Positions 1 through 10,201 of a stretch of DNA of 64,000 bases are shown here, piece by piece (positions within the stretch are counted from its first letter, which is position 1; the number at the start of each line of letters is the position of its first letter). This DNA comes from Xanthomonas sp. GPE 39. Lineage in GTDB: Bacteria > Pseudomonadota > Gammaproteobacteria > Xanthomonadales > Xanthomonadaceae. Position numbers and translations under genes: made by a program. The stretch lies in NCBI RefSeq assembly GCF_000963005.1, contig NZ_JZHZ01000007.1, positions 401,646-465,645 on the forward strand, given 5' to 3'. Under the pieces are notes generated by a model. It did no database searches. It was not told the origin of the DNA and was given only the letters and a program-made list of their open reading frames with translations.

Positions 1-1537
1 CCAGTGCCGGACCCATGAATGGCCCGATACAGGCACTAGACACCACGCAGGCCAGTACGCCGGTGAAGAAATCCCCGACCGGTCCGCTGCGCGCCGAGAG
101 CGACTGACCCAGGCCGCCGAGATTGGTGCTGAGGGTGAAGACGCCGGACAGGCTGAGCCCGACCACGAACATCAGATACACCAGGACCGCGACGAAGCCC
201 GGACGCTGCAATTGGAACCCCCATAGCAGGCGCGCAGCCACGGCGATACCGCCGACCACGGCGAAGGAGGTCAAGACTCCCATGGTGTACCAGAGCGCAT
301 GGCGGCGAGCGCGGCTGCGGCTTTCGCCGCTTTGCGCCAAGCCCAGAACCTTCAACGATAGGATCGGCAGCACGCAGGGCAACAGGTTCAGCACCAAGCC
401 CCCGCCCAATGCCAGCAGTAGGATCCACAGCAGGTTTTGCGGTGCGGGCGGCGTCGCGGCGTGGCTTGCGTCACGGTACGCCGGGGCATCCGGCGCAGGC
501 TTGGGCGCAGGCGCTGTCGTTTGGCTGGCGGCGGTCGTCGCGTCGTTGGCGTCACTCTGGCTGCTGTCCAGCGGAGTCACCATGAGCGGGGTGACCGCTG
601 CTTGATCGGGCGAAGTGAGCTTGCCCTTGGGCAGCGACAGCTTCACCCGCCGGGTCATGGGCGGATAGCAGATGCCATTGGTCTGACAGCCCTGGAAGGT
701 CGTCACCAAGGTCGCTTCGGCGGCATTGGTGCGTTGTCGTTGCAGCGGCACGGTCACTTCGCTTTGGTCGAAGTACACCACCACATTGCCGAAGTGCTCG
801 TCCTGGTGCGAGCGGCCCGGCGGCCAACGCGGTATGCCGGTGCGAATGCCGGGGGCACCTTCCAGTACCAGCGCGGTGCGGTCGCGGTACAGGTAATAGC
901 CGGGTGCAGGCGTGAAGCGCAACAGCAAGGTATTGCCGTCGCTGACGATGGCTTCGAAGCCGAATGCCTGATCCGATGGCAGCGGCAGGCCCTGCAGCAT
1001 GTCGGTCGCTGCACTGGTGCCGAGCAGCGGTTTTTCCTCGTTATCGGAGTGGTTGTCTACTAGTGCAGATTTGCTGGGCGGCACCGCATCCGCGGCAACG
1101 GCCGCCGGTAGCGCCACATCGAGCATGCGTTTCTGTGGCGGGTAGCACACGCCGGCGTCGGCGCAGCCCTGGTAGCGCACTTCCAGTTGAAGGTGCTTGG
1201 TGCCGGGGTCGGCAATGCCGCTCTGCACTGCGGTCAGTTCGTCGCGGTAGGTCTCCACTTCGCCGAAATACGGATCGATCTTTTTGTGTCCGGCTGGCAA
1301 TTGCAGGGTCGGGTTAGGTTTGAAGTCACCGATCACCCGGACTGCGATCCGGTGCCGATACAGGTAGTAACCCTTGGCAATGTCCCAGTGCAGCACGATG
1401 CGGCCGCGTTCGGGCGCTTGCGCGCTCAGCACGAAGGCCTTGTCCACCGGCAGCAGGTCTTTTTCGCTGATCGCCAGGGCGGGGAAGGCGGCCATGGCCA
1501 GCAGGCACACAGCGACGATACGTTGCAGCAAGGTCAT
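1..1537 (-). CDS. dsbD: Thiol:disulfide interchange protein DsbD, C-terminus cut by window edge
   Basis: Inner-membrane protein that moves electrons from cytoplasmic thioredoxin to periplasmic disulfide isomerases. Reading starts at the ATG at 1537 and stays open to base 1, so about 512 residues are visible and the thioredoxin-like gamma domain is missing. It has a signal peptide (1-22), then two DsbD-alpha-like domains each ending in a paired-Cys motif: GCADAGVCYPP (C125/C131) and GCQTNGICYPP (C284/C290). An Ala/Pro linker and the membrane beta domain follow, with NLLPCVLP and ACVVSSACIGPF. E. coli DsbD has a single alpha domain, so the duplication is notable. The start lies a few bases after the cutA stop, so the two are probably co-transcribed. 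Confidence 0.93.
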   Translation of the reverse strand, partial: MTLLQRIVAVCLLAMAAFPALAISEKDLLPVDKAFVLSAQAPERGRIVLHWDIAKGYYLYRHRIAVRVIGDFKPNPTLQLPAGHKKIDPYFGEVETYRDELTAVQSGIADPGTKHLQLEVRYQGCADAGVCYPPQKRMLDVALPAAVAADAVPPSKSALVDNHSDNEEKPLLGTSAATDMLQGLPLPSDQAFGFEAIVSDGNTLLLRFTPAPGYYLYRDRTALVLEGAPGIRTGIPRWPPGRSHQDEHFGNVVVYFDQSEVTVPLQRQRTNAAEATLVTTFQGCQTNGICYPPMTRRVKLSLPKGKLTSPDQAAVTPLMVTPLDSSQSDANDATTAASQTTAPAPKPAPDAPAYRDASHAATPPAPQNLLWILLLALGGGLVLNLLPCVLPILSLKVLGLAQSGESRSRARRHALWYTMGVLTSFAVVGGIAVAARLLWGFQLQRPGFVAVLVYLMFVVGLSLSGVFTLSTNLGGLGQSLSARSGPVGDFFTGVLACVVSSACIGPFMGPAL

Positions 1538-1541
1538 TGGC

Positions 1542-1883
1542 TTATGGTTCCTCACGGGTTTCGGCATGCAGCCATTGCAGGTAGGCGGGCAGGCCATCGG
1601 CGACCTCGACTTCGACCAGCTCAGGGACAGCATAGGGGTGCAGTTCGCACAGCCGCTGCCGTAGCGCAGGCAGGCGGTCGGCAGCGGTTTTGATCAGCAG
1701 CAGTACTTCCTCGGCCTGTTCCACCGTGCCCTGCCAGCGGTAAGTGGAGTGCAGGCCTGGTAGGCGGCTCACGCATGCGGCCAGCCGCTCGTCGACCAGC
1801 GTTCGTGCGATCCGCGCGGCGCAGGCCGGATCGGGGCAGGTGCTGAACAATAGGCGGAGCGCGGGCATGACCATATAGGCCAC
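1542..1883 (-). CDS. cutA: Divalent-cation tolerance protein CutA
   Basis: About 110-residue CutA1 family protein, a small trimeric ferredoxin-like fold linked to copper tolerance. Visible family features are the N-terminal LLFSTCPDPACAARIARTLV, the LAACVSRLPGLHSTYRW core and a C-terminal PELVEVEV-DGLPAYLQWL segment. Three possible starts lie close together (MAYMVMPAL); the third, MPAL, aligns best with the family. Its stop is 5 bp before the dsbD start, a pairing common in proteobacteria. The function of CutA is poorly defined even in model species. Confidence 0.9.
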   Translation of the reverse strand: MAYMVMPALRLLFSTCPDPACAARIARTLVDERLAACVSRLPGLHSTYRWQGTVEQAEEVLLLIKTAADRLPALRQRLCELHPYAVPELVEVEVADGLPAYLQWLHAETREEP

Positions 1884-1981
1884 AGTATAGGGACGCCCAA
1901 TCGGGCTGTGGTGGCGCCCGGAGCGATGTTCGATGTCCTGGCGTGGAGAACGGTGGGTGCGAAAATTTTTTGCTCTCGCCC

Positions 1982-2011
1982 CTTGAAAGCCTGTCGCTTG
2001 GCACTACATCT
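1982..2011 (+). promoter_or_regulatory. Sigma-32-like heat-shock promoter for groESL (candidate)
   Basis: CTTGAAA at 1982-1988 matches the sigma-32 -35 consensus. A weak CCCATnT-like element (TACATCT, 2005-2011) lies 16 bp downstream. Position upstream of the CIRCE element and groES fits heat-shock control. The -10 match is imperfect, so this is a candidate only. Confidence 0.4.
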
Positions 2012-2049
2012 TGCGCATCCCGGCGTGCCGGGTTTTTTCGCGAGCGTTG

Positions 2050-2076
2050 CTGGCACTCGTCATGTGCGAGTGCTAA
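2050..2076 (+). promoter_or_regulatory. CIRCE operator (HrcA binding site)
   Basis: Inverted repeat CTGGCACTC-N9-GAGTGCTAA. The right arm is a perfect match to the CIRCE consensus and the left arm differs at two positions. It lies 50 bp upstream of the groES start, in the expected 5' leader position. By known biology HrcA binds here and represses the groESL operon until heat stress. Confidence 0.92.
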
Positions 2077-2125
2077 TGCCGCCTAATTTCACTAGACTAA
2101 TCAATCATTTAAGAGGCCCCTCTCA

Positions 2126-2413
2126 ATGAGCATCAAGCCGCTTCACGACCGCGTCGTAGTCAAGCCGATCGAAGCCGACGAAATCTCCGCCGGCGGCATC
2201 GTGATCCCGGATTCGGCCAAAGAAAAGTCCACCAAGGGCGAAGTCGTGGCCATCGGCCAAGGCAAGCCGCTGGACAACGGCAGCGTGCGCGCGCCGGCGC
2301 TGAAGGTTGGCGACAAGGTCATCTACGGCCAGTACGCCGGTTCCAGCTACAAGTCCGAAGGCGTCGAGTACAAGGTGCTGCGCGAAGACGACATCCTGGC
2401 CATCGTCGGCTAA
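2126..2413 (+). CDS. groES: Co-chaperonin GroES
   Basis: 95-residue Hsp10, the usual length. It starts [16 protein letters not shown] and contains the mobile loop region ([24 protein letters not shown]) and the C-terminal [14 protein letters not shown]. It forms the heptameric lid of the GroEL chamber. The gene is followed after 111 bp by groEL; the pair forms the classic operon, controlled by the upstream CIRCE site. Confidence 0.98.
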   Translation: MSIKPLHDRVVVKPIEADEISAGGIVIPDSAKEKSTKGEVVAIGQGKPLDNGSVRAPALKVGDKVIYGQYAGSSYKSEGVEYKVLREDDILAIVG

Positions 2414-2491
2414 AGGCGCTCACGCCGGGCCAGGAGCTGGATGCGCTGTGCGCTCCGGCCCTCCTAAGCCCTGCTGGCTGTCGATTCCTAA

Positions 2492-4171
<1,680 letters not shown>

Positions 4172-4207
4172 TCCAGCCGGCGCGAGCCGACCAGTCATAC
4201 GTAGTCG

Positions 4208-4238
4208 AAAAAGCCCCGCAGCGATGCGGGGCTTTTTT
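4208..4238 (+). terminator. Rho-independent terminator of groESL
   Basis: Stem AAAAAGCCCCGCA / TGCGGGGCTTTTT with a GCGA tetraloop and a T tract. It sits just after the groEL stop. Confidence 0.93.
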
Positions 4239-4713
4239 CGTTGCCGGCCACGTTGTGCATGGTCATGGGGTGGCATGCCGATGCGCGATAAGCCTTGCTA
4301 TTACAGCACGCATGGCGCAATCGGGCTGTTGCGTTCTGCCAATCCGATGGGCAGATCCTCCGGGGTTGTCGCCAGGTGAGGGCGTCTGCTCGAACGAGAT
4401 CGGCGCGTTGCGGCAATGCGGCGGGAATCGGTGTGAGCGACGGCGAATCGCGCATAACGTCGAAACCGTCTACAGGCATCGCGTTGCAGTGTGTTGACAG
4501 GGTTGTCGACGACATGCAGGTTAGGGCGCACGGGTGCCCAGGGGAGCTGCACGCACCCGCATGTTCGTCCTTTTTCTTTGCGTCGTCGTCGGCGCAGCGT
4601 GGCGCGTGCCGGTGGCACGCGCGATGCTGCTGTGGGCGCGCGAGGCGGTGAACAGGACGCTGCACACCGCCGCTTTGCGACGGTACTTCCATCTTTGCCG
4701 CAGGGGATAGCGC
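4239..4713. other. Non-coding stretch between groEL and the TonB receptor gene
   Basis: No reading frame here shows family features. It presumably holds the promoter of the following receptor gene, but no clear -35/-10 pair could be assigned. No repeat or structured RNA was recognised. Confidence 0.5.
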
Positions 4714-7596
4714 ATGCACCACACCCGATCTTTCACCATGCTTGCCTTGGGCATCGCACTGGCGTTGCACACCGTGTCCGACGCATGGGCGCAAAGCACC
4801 AGTACCGATGCCGATGCTACCGATCTTGGTCAGGTCGTGGTCACCGGCTCGCGGATCAAACGCGCCGAGGTGGAAGGGGTCCAGCCGGTGGTGGTGATCA
4901 GTGCGCAGCAGATCCAACAGGAAGGTTTCCTGACCGTCTACGACGTGCTCAAGACGATGAACCAGCAGGGCAGCGTCGAGGCCGATACCAAATACGGTTC
5001 GCATACGCCCAACGCCGCGCCGATCAACCTGCGCGATCTCGGTCCAGGGCGCACGCTGTTGTTGGTCAACGGCCATCGCGTCGCCGATTATCCGCAGCCC
5101 TATGCCGGCGAGAGCAACTTCGCCAACTTCGCCAACATTCCCTCTGCGGCAGTGGAACGGATCGAGATCCTCACTGGCGGCGCATCGGCGATCTACGGTT
5201 CCGATGCCGTGGCCGGCGTTATCAACGTGATCTTGAAAAAGGGCTACAAGGGCAACCAGGTACGCTTGCGTGGCGGCACCGCGACCGAAGGTGGGCGCGA
5301 TGTGTTCGACCTGTCCTGGGTCGGTGGTCACGGCGGCGACAAGTGGAATCTCACCTATGCGTTGCAGTGGACGCGGCGCGATCCGCTGTCGGTGGGCGAA
5401 CGGCCGAAGATGGACTCTCAAAACGACGAGTCGTATAGCAACTGGACCGCGCAGGCGCGCAAATACGGCTTCAATCCGTTCACGGGGCTGAGCCTGGTCG
5501 ATGCCGATAGCAATCGACGTCTGGCTCCGCCCAGCGGCACCTGCGCGCGCTTCGGTGGTCAGTTCATCGATGCGCAGCGGCTGAGCTATGACTACAACAG
5601 CGATACGGTGCGCAATCGCGGTGGTTATTGCGGGATGGCCCATGACTACGCCGACTGGATGGCGGCCAAGGGCGGCGACAACGGCTCGGCGTATCTGTAC
5701 GGCACGTTCGATTTCGACAACGGCGTGCAGGCCTGGAGCACGCTATCGACGACCAAGAGCCGGGGTTACTGGACCTATGATCCGCCCTACGTCTACCTCG
5801 GGCCATTCCACGACACCGGGAGCAATCGCAACCTGTACGCGATCCGCCAGTTGACCCGCTACGAATCCGGCGGCTGGAAGAACCTGGCCAATATCACCGA
5901 TGAATTCTCTTGGGATCTGAGCGCCGGCTTCAAGGGACGCCTTGCTGACCGCTTCGATTGGGAAGTCGCGGTCGGTCGTGCGCGCTATACCGTCGATGAG
6001 TACGTGCGCACGGTGGATACCCAGAAGGCCACCGACTACTTCCTCGGCCCGCAACTGGGCAGTACCGCCGACGGAACGCCGATCTACACGCTCAACGAAA
6101 ATCGCTGGTACCAGCCACTCACCGGCGCGCAGTACAACGCGTTGGCGGTCAAAGCGGAAAACCGCGCTGATTCGTGGGTCAACCAGGCCAGCGCCAACAT
6201 CACCGGCGAGCTGATTCAGGGGTGGGCTGGGCCGATCAAATTCGCCGCCGTCGGTGAAGTCGCCAAGCAAGGCTACCGACTGGTGCCGGATCCGTGCGCC
6301 AACGATTGCTATCCACTGGATGTGGTCGATCATGGCGGTGGCGAACGCTTGCGTTATTCCGGCGGTCTCGAATTCGATGTGCCGCTGCTGTCCTCGCTCA
6401 ATGCCAGCCTGGCGGCGCGTCACGACCGTTATGGCGACTACCGCTCCTACAGCAGCGATCTCGGCGCAGCCATCGGCACTCAGCGTGACACCACCTGGAG
6501 CGCTGGGCTGGAATGGCGGCCGCTCAGCACGCTGCTGTTGCGCGGTAGTGTTGCCACCAGTTTCCGCGCACCGGACATGCAATACGTGCTCGGCGAACCC
6601 AGCTCGACCCAGCAAACAGTGATCGATCAATACCGCTGCATCCAGAAGGGGTATTACCTCACCGGCGCCTGCAACGCCGAGAACAGCGACATCTACTACT
6701 TGATGCAGGTCAATCGTCGCGGCACCCCGGACCTGGAATCGGAACACGGACGCTCGGTGACCGCTGGTTTTGTCTGGGATATCGCCGAAGGTCTGTCGTT
6801 GACCACGGATTACTACAAGATCCGCCTGCAAGACATGATCAAAGACCTTAACCGCGACGAGATTCTCACCGGCGAGGCAGGGTGCCGCACCGGCCTGACC
6901 ACCGCCGGTGGCGTGTGGGTCAATCCCGGTGGCGCCGAATACTGCGCGCGTATCGTCTCGCGCGTGTCGCGCGATGCCGCTGGCCGCGTGACCGGCATCG
7001 AACAAGGGCCGATCAACATCGCGCAGATGCGTGTGTCCGGTATCGACGCTGCATTGAAGTACCGATTGAGCACAGCGCAATGGGGCAACTTCAGCTTCGC
7101 GCTGGATTACAACAACCTGATCGGTTATCACGAACAGACCTACCGCATCGACGACGACAAGAACCTGCGCGATCAGAAGATCCGCACCAAATTACGCGGC
7201 AGCGTGCATTGGGAAAATGGCGGTCCGCTGGATCTGACCGTGTATGGCAAACGCTTCGGTTCCACCGAGGCGGTGAACTGGGGCACCTGCGCGCGCTTCG
7301 ACGATGGGTATCAGCCCAGTCCCTCGAACGAATGCCGGGTCAGCGATAGTGCTAATCGCCATTTTGGCCAGAGCACCGCGCGCTACTTCGGTCGCGTTGG
7401 CCCAGCGTTGTATTGGAACCTCACCGCCGGTTATCGCATCACGCCGACGATGAAGGTCAACCTGTACGTCAACAATGTGTTCAACACCGTCGGTTACGAC
7501 AACAAAGAGCGCTACTACGGCTATCAGTTCTACAACACCACGCTGTACGACGCGGTCGGTCGCGAAGTGGCGGTGGAGTATGTGCTGAATTTTTAA
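4714..7596 (+). CDS. TonB-dependent outer-membrane receptor
   Basis: 960-residue receptor for energised uptake of a substrate such as a siderophore or glycan; the ligand cannot be told. It has a signal peptide (about 1-26, cut after DAWA), then a short linker to the plug domain. Plug hallmarks are VVVTGSRIKR, LLLVNGHRV, IPSAAVERIEILTGGASAIYGSDAVAGVIN. A long beta-barrel follows and ends in VEYVLNF, with the C-terminal aromatic residue needed for BAM insertion. It resembles the large TBDT families expanded in Xanthomonas ('TGSRI(K/R)R' group). No linked regulator or transporter lies beside it. Confidence 0.93.
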   Translation: MHHTRSFTMLALGIALALHTVSDAWAQSTSTDADATDLGQVVVTGSRIKRAEVEGVQPVVVISAQQIQQEGFLTVYDVLKTMNQQGSVEADTKYGSHTPNAAPINLRDLGPGRTLLLVNGHRVADYPQPYAGESNFANFANIPSAAVERIEILTGGASAIYGSDAVAGVINVILKKGYKGNQVRLRGGTATEGGRDVFDLSWVGGHGGDKWNLTYALQWTRRDPLSVGERPKMDSQNDESYSNWTAQARKYGFNPFTGLSLVDADSNRRLAPPSGTCARFGGQFIDAQRLSYDYNSDTVRNRGGYCGMAHDYADWMAAKGGDNGSAYLYGTFDFDNGVQAWSTLSTTKSRGYWTYDPPYVYLGPFHDTGSNRNLYAIRQLTRYESGGWKNLANITDEFSWDLSAGFKGRLADRFDWEVAVGRARYTVDEYVRTVDTQKATDYFLGPQLGSTADGTPIYTLNENRWYQPLTGAQYNALAVKAENRADSWVNQASANITGELIQGWAGPIKFAAVGEVAKQGYRLVPDPCANDCYPLDVVDHGGGERLRYSGGLEFDVPLLSSLNASLAARHDRYGDYRSYSSDLGAAIGTQRDTTWSAGLEWRPLSTLLLRGSVATSFRAPDMQYVLGEPSSTQQTVIDQYRCIQKGYYLTGACNAENSDIYYLMQVNRRGTPDLESEHGRSVTAGFVWDIAEGLSLTTDYYKIRLQDMIKDLNRDEILTGEAGCRTGLTTAGGVWVNPGGAEYCARIVSRVSRDAAGRVTGIEQGPINIAQMRVSGIDAALKYRLSTAQWGNFSFALDYNNLIGYHEQTYRIDDDKNLRDQKIRTKLRGSVHWENGGPLDLTVYGKRFGSTEAVNWGTCARFDDGYQPSPSNECRVSDSANRHFGQSTARYFGRVGPALYWNLTAGYRITPTMKVNLYVNNVFNTVGYDNKERYYGYQFYNTTLYDAVGREVAVEYVLNF

Positions 7597-7788
7597 CTGC
7601 GATGCCGCGCAGCTCGATCACATTGCGGTCGCGCTGGCTTGCGTTTCCCGCGTGATGGGGTGCGGTGCTTGGCAACGCGATGCAAGGGATGCTTTTTGAT
7701 GTCGCGTATGGCGAGTCCTCGGTGCCTGCATCACCGTCGCATCGGTTGCATCGGCAACTGTGGCGCTCTTCGCGACCCTGTGTTATCA

Positions 7789-7881
7789 ATGTTGAACATG
7801 AACGCTTCCTGCCGCAGCTTTTACTTTTGGTATTACGATTTTCCGATGCCGCTGGCGGAGGAAGGATCGCGTTCAAGCTGA
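7789..7881 (+). CDS. Aromatic leader peptide (attenuator of the DAHP synthase gene)
   Basis: Short frame of 30 codons, or 27 from the second ATG at 7798, ending at 7881. It contains the run SFYFWYYDFP: eight codons that include three Phe, three Tyr and one Trp. This density is the signature of a leader peptide used to sense charged aromatic tRNAs. It lies between a possible promoter region and a terminator that precedes the DAHP synthase gene. No other function is evident. Confidence 0.75.
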   Translation: MLNMNASCRSFYFWYYDFPMPLAEEGSRSS

Positions 7882-7934
7882 GGACCACTTCAGCCGCCAT
7901 CCCGAAAGCCGCCAGCGAACCTGGCGGCTTTTTT
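7812..7934 (+). promoter_or_regulatory. Transcription attenuator of the DAHP synthase gene
   Basis: Four pairing segments are visible. Segment 1 (7812-7818, CCGCAGC) can pair with segment 2 (7851-7858, GCTGGCGG) with one bulge. Segment 2 also pairs perfectly with 7909-7916 (CCGCCAGC), part of segment 3. Segments 3/4 (GCCGCCAG / CTGGCGGC, 7908-7915 and 7921-7928) with TTTTTT form a Rho-independent terminator. The aromatic codons lie between segments 1 and 2, so stalling there would free segment 2 to block the terminator. This is the classic trp/phe-type layout; the mechanism is inferred. Confidence 0.75.
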
Positions 7935-7967
7935 CATGCCGCTGGACCTGGCACCCCCAGTCACCAG

Positions 7968-9053
7968 ATGAGAATGCACATGGCTCCCCATACCGACGAT
8001 TTGCGCATCCGTAGGATCGAACCGCTCATCCCGCCCTCGCAACTGCTGGCGTTGTTGCCCTGCGATGAGAGCGCTTCGCAGACCGTCGCCAGCGCGCGCG
8101 CGGCGCTGCACGCGATCCTACACGGCGACGACGACCGTTTGGCGGTGGTCATTGGTCCCTGCTCGATCCACGACCCGGTGGCGGCGCTGGAGTATGCGCA
8201 GCGTCTGCGCCCGCTGCGCGACACCTATGGCGATGCGTTGGAGATCGTGATGCGGGTGTACTTCGAGAAGCCACGCACGACGGTCGGCTGGAAGGGCTTG
8301 ATCAACGATCCGGACCTCGATGGCAGCTTCGATATCAACAAGGGCCTGCGGCTAGCGCGCGGCCTGTTGCGCGATATCAACCGCCTGGGCCTGCCTGCTG
8401 GGGTGGAATTCCTCGACATCATCTCGCCGCAATACATCGCCGATCTGGTGGCCTGGGGCGCGATTGGCGCGCGCACCACCGAAAGTCAGGTGCATCGCGA
8501 GATGGCTTCCGGGCTGTCGTGTCCGGTCGGTTTCAAGAACGGCACCAGCGGCGACGTTAAAATCGCTGTCGATGCAGTCGGCGCGGTCTCGCATCCGCAT
8601 CATTTCCTGGCTGTGACCAAAGACGGGCACACCGCCGTCGCGGCCACTGCGGGGAATCCGGATTGCCATGTGATCCTGCGCGGCGGCACCCAACCCAACT
8701 ACGATGCCGATAGCGTTGCCGCCGCTGCGCAGATATTGGGAAAAGCCGGTTTGCCGGCGCGGCTGATGATCGATGCCAGCCACGCCAACAGCGCCAAGAA
8801 TCCGGAGAATCAGCCCAAGGTGATCGACAACATCGCCAGCCAGCTCGAAGCCGGACAGTCCCGTATTGTTGGCGCGATGATAGAAAGTCATTTGCGTGGT
8901 GGTCGTCAGGATCTGCGCCCTGGCCAGCCGCTGGTGTACGGTCAGAGCATCACCGACGGCTGCATCGATTGGGACACCTCGGTGCAGGTGCTGGAACGCT
9001 TAGCGCAGGCCGTGCGGGCGCGGCGCCGTGCGCGAACGGCGCAGGCGGCCTGA
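7968..9053 (+). CDS. aroG: 3-deoxy-7-phosphoheptulonate (DAHP) synthase, class I
   Basis: First enzyme of the shikimate pathway, joining phosphoenolpyruvate and erythrose-4-phosphate. From the ATG at 7968 it has about 361 residues, close to AroF/G/H of E. coli (about 350). Hallmarks are AVVIGPCSIHDP, MRVYFEKPRTTVGWKGLINDP, GARTTESQVHREMASGLS, VGFKNGTSGD, CHVILRGG and MIDASHANSAKN. Alternative starts at 7974 and 7980 are close by. The longer open frame upstream runs through the attenuator and is not translated. Expression should respond to aromatic amino acids through the leader. Which amino acid inhibits the enzyme cannot be read, so the symbol denotes the family. Confidence 0.95.
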   Translation: MRMHMAPHTDDLRIRRIEPLIPPSQLLALLPCDESASQTVASARAALHAILHGDDDRLAVVIGPCSIHDPVAALEYAQRLRPLRDTYGDALEIVMRVYFEKPRTTVGWKGLINDPDLDGSFDINKGLRLARGLLRDINRLGLPAGVEFLDIISPQYIADLVAWGAIGARTTESQVHREMASGLSCPVGFKNGTSGDVKIAVDAVGAVSHPHHFLAVTKDGHTAVAATAGNPDCHVILRGGTQPNYDADSVAAAAQILGKAGLPARLMIDASHANSAKNPENQPKVIDNIASQLEAGQSRIVGAMIESHLRGGRQDLRPGQPLVYGQSITDGCIDWDTSVQVLERLAQAVRARRRARTAQAA

Positions 9054-9427
9054 GTGCGGCATCGGTATCGTGCGTAATGCCCGGTAATGCCACTGGAAAA
9101 CAGAGCCGGCCGCGCCGTCGATGCCGAAGGGAGAGAACTTCGGCATCGGCGGCTGCACGCCGGTGGTGACGTTATCCATCGGCGTGGTGACACCGGTATG
9201 CCGATGTGTGCCATGCGCTGGCAAGTGATGGATTTTGCGTTAAGACTCGCTAGCAAAACGACGGCCTCGCCGTTGCACGGGCGCGGACAGTGCTTGTCAT
9301 GACCGCTGTACACTGCGCTCTGCGCGCTATCCGCACTCACCCGACAGCGCTTGCGACATGTTGTTAACCACGTTAAAGCCTGGATGCGCGCGGTTCAGCG
9401 TCACTGCATTGTCGGCATAATGTCGCC
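9054..9427. other. Non-coding stretch between aroG and the GIY-YIG gene
   Basis: No frame with recognisable content on either strand and no terminator seen. It presumably contains the promoter for the downstream small gene. Confidence 0.45.
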
Positions 9428-9715
9428 ATGGCCGTGTCCACACCCTGGTTCCTGTATCTGCTTGAATGCCGCAACGGCAGCTACTACGCAGGCATCACCC
9501 CCGATTTGCAGGCGCGCTATCAGGCGCACCTGCGCGGCAGCGGCGCCAAGTACACCCGTGCCAATCCGCCGCTACGGTTGCTGGCGAGCCGGCTCTACCC
9601 CGACCGTGCCGCCGCCGCGCGTGCCGAATGGGCGCTCAAACGGCTGCCGCGCGCACGCAAGTTGGCGTTCCTGTGCGCGCCAGACTCGCTCACTGAAGCC
9701 GACAGTGCGCCATGA
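9428..9715 (+). CDS. GIY-YIG nuclease-fold protein (UPF0213 family)
   Basis: 95-residue protein made of a single GIY-YIG domain: [18 protein letters not shown] supplies the Y-L/YAGIT pair, followed by [19 protein letters not shown]. It belongs to the YhbQ-like stand-alone family, some members of which cut DNA in vitro. The length is typical. No partner gene is adjacent and its cellular role is unknown. Confidence 0.88.
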   Translation: MAVSTPWFLYLLECRNGSYYAGITPDLQARYQAHLRGSGAKYTRANPPLRLLASRLYPDRAAAARAEWALKRLPRARKLAFLCAPDSLTEADSAP

Positions 9716-9949
9716 TCGCCGATAGCGGTGGCCTCAGCCGCCAGACATTTTCTCTTCTGATCGAGCGCGACTGAGATTTCTCCCATCGCGCGTTCTCTCA
9801 GATTGTTGAGAGTATGTCGGAGAAACGTCGACCCGCGACGCCAATACAGCAGTGTCCAGCGCTCATGAGCATATTCCGTGCTTCAGTGCGATCTACTATC
9901 AGGATGCTGTGTACCGAAAAGTAGACAAAATGGGCTGTCTCTAGAAAGA

Positions 9950-10075
9950 ATGAATTGTGCAGTTTTTTTGCACTGCAGCGTGCATTCAAGAAAAAAAGCA
10001 CTCACGATCACTGCGCATCCCGACGTGGGGGAGGGAGCAAAGCCCACTGGCAGTCCGCTGACAGTGGGCTTTTTT
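9950..10075 (+). ncRNA. Candidate small RNA upstream of glnE
   Basis: The only hard evidence is the orphan Rho-independent terminator at its 3' end and inverted repeats within (GTGCAG...GCACTGCA near 9957-9977). The 5' end is a guess. It could equally be the tail of a longer untranslated message from the GIY-YIG gene. Confidence 0.25.
10039..10075 (+). terminator. Rho-independent terminator upstream of glnE
   Basis: Stem AAAGCCCACTG / CAGTGGGCTTT with a 12-nt loop and a T tract, reading rightward. Confidence 0.85.
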
Positions 10076-10201
10076 ATTCGTGTTGTGTCGTCTCCTTCTC
10101 CCCCAGCCCTGATCGTGCTGGCGAGCTGTGTAGAGCATGGGCTCACCGGCATTGCGGCGTAGAGGCTGTCCGCGCGGACACGGCAATGCAAGAATCTCCT
10201 C

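Larger units (their letters stand above)
9716..10201. other. Intergenic region with an orphan terminator
   Basis: 486 bp without a convincing gene. It contains a hairpin CTCTCA/TGAGAG near 9795 and an A/T-rich segment around 9900-10000. A strong terminator at 10039-10075 is about 320 bp from the nearest upstream stop. The terminator suggests an independent small transcript (listed separately). Confidence 0.5.

Noticed and set aside
2019..2038. CCCGG/CCGGG hairpin with T tract just before CIRCE
   Set aside because: Looks like a terminator, but no rightward gene precedes it and it lies at or near the groESL transcript start; not called.
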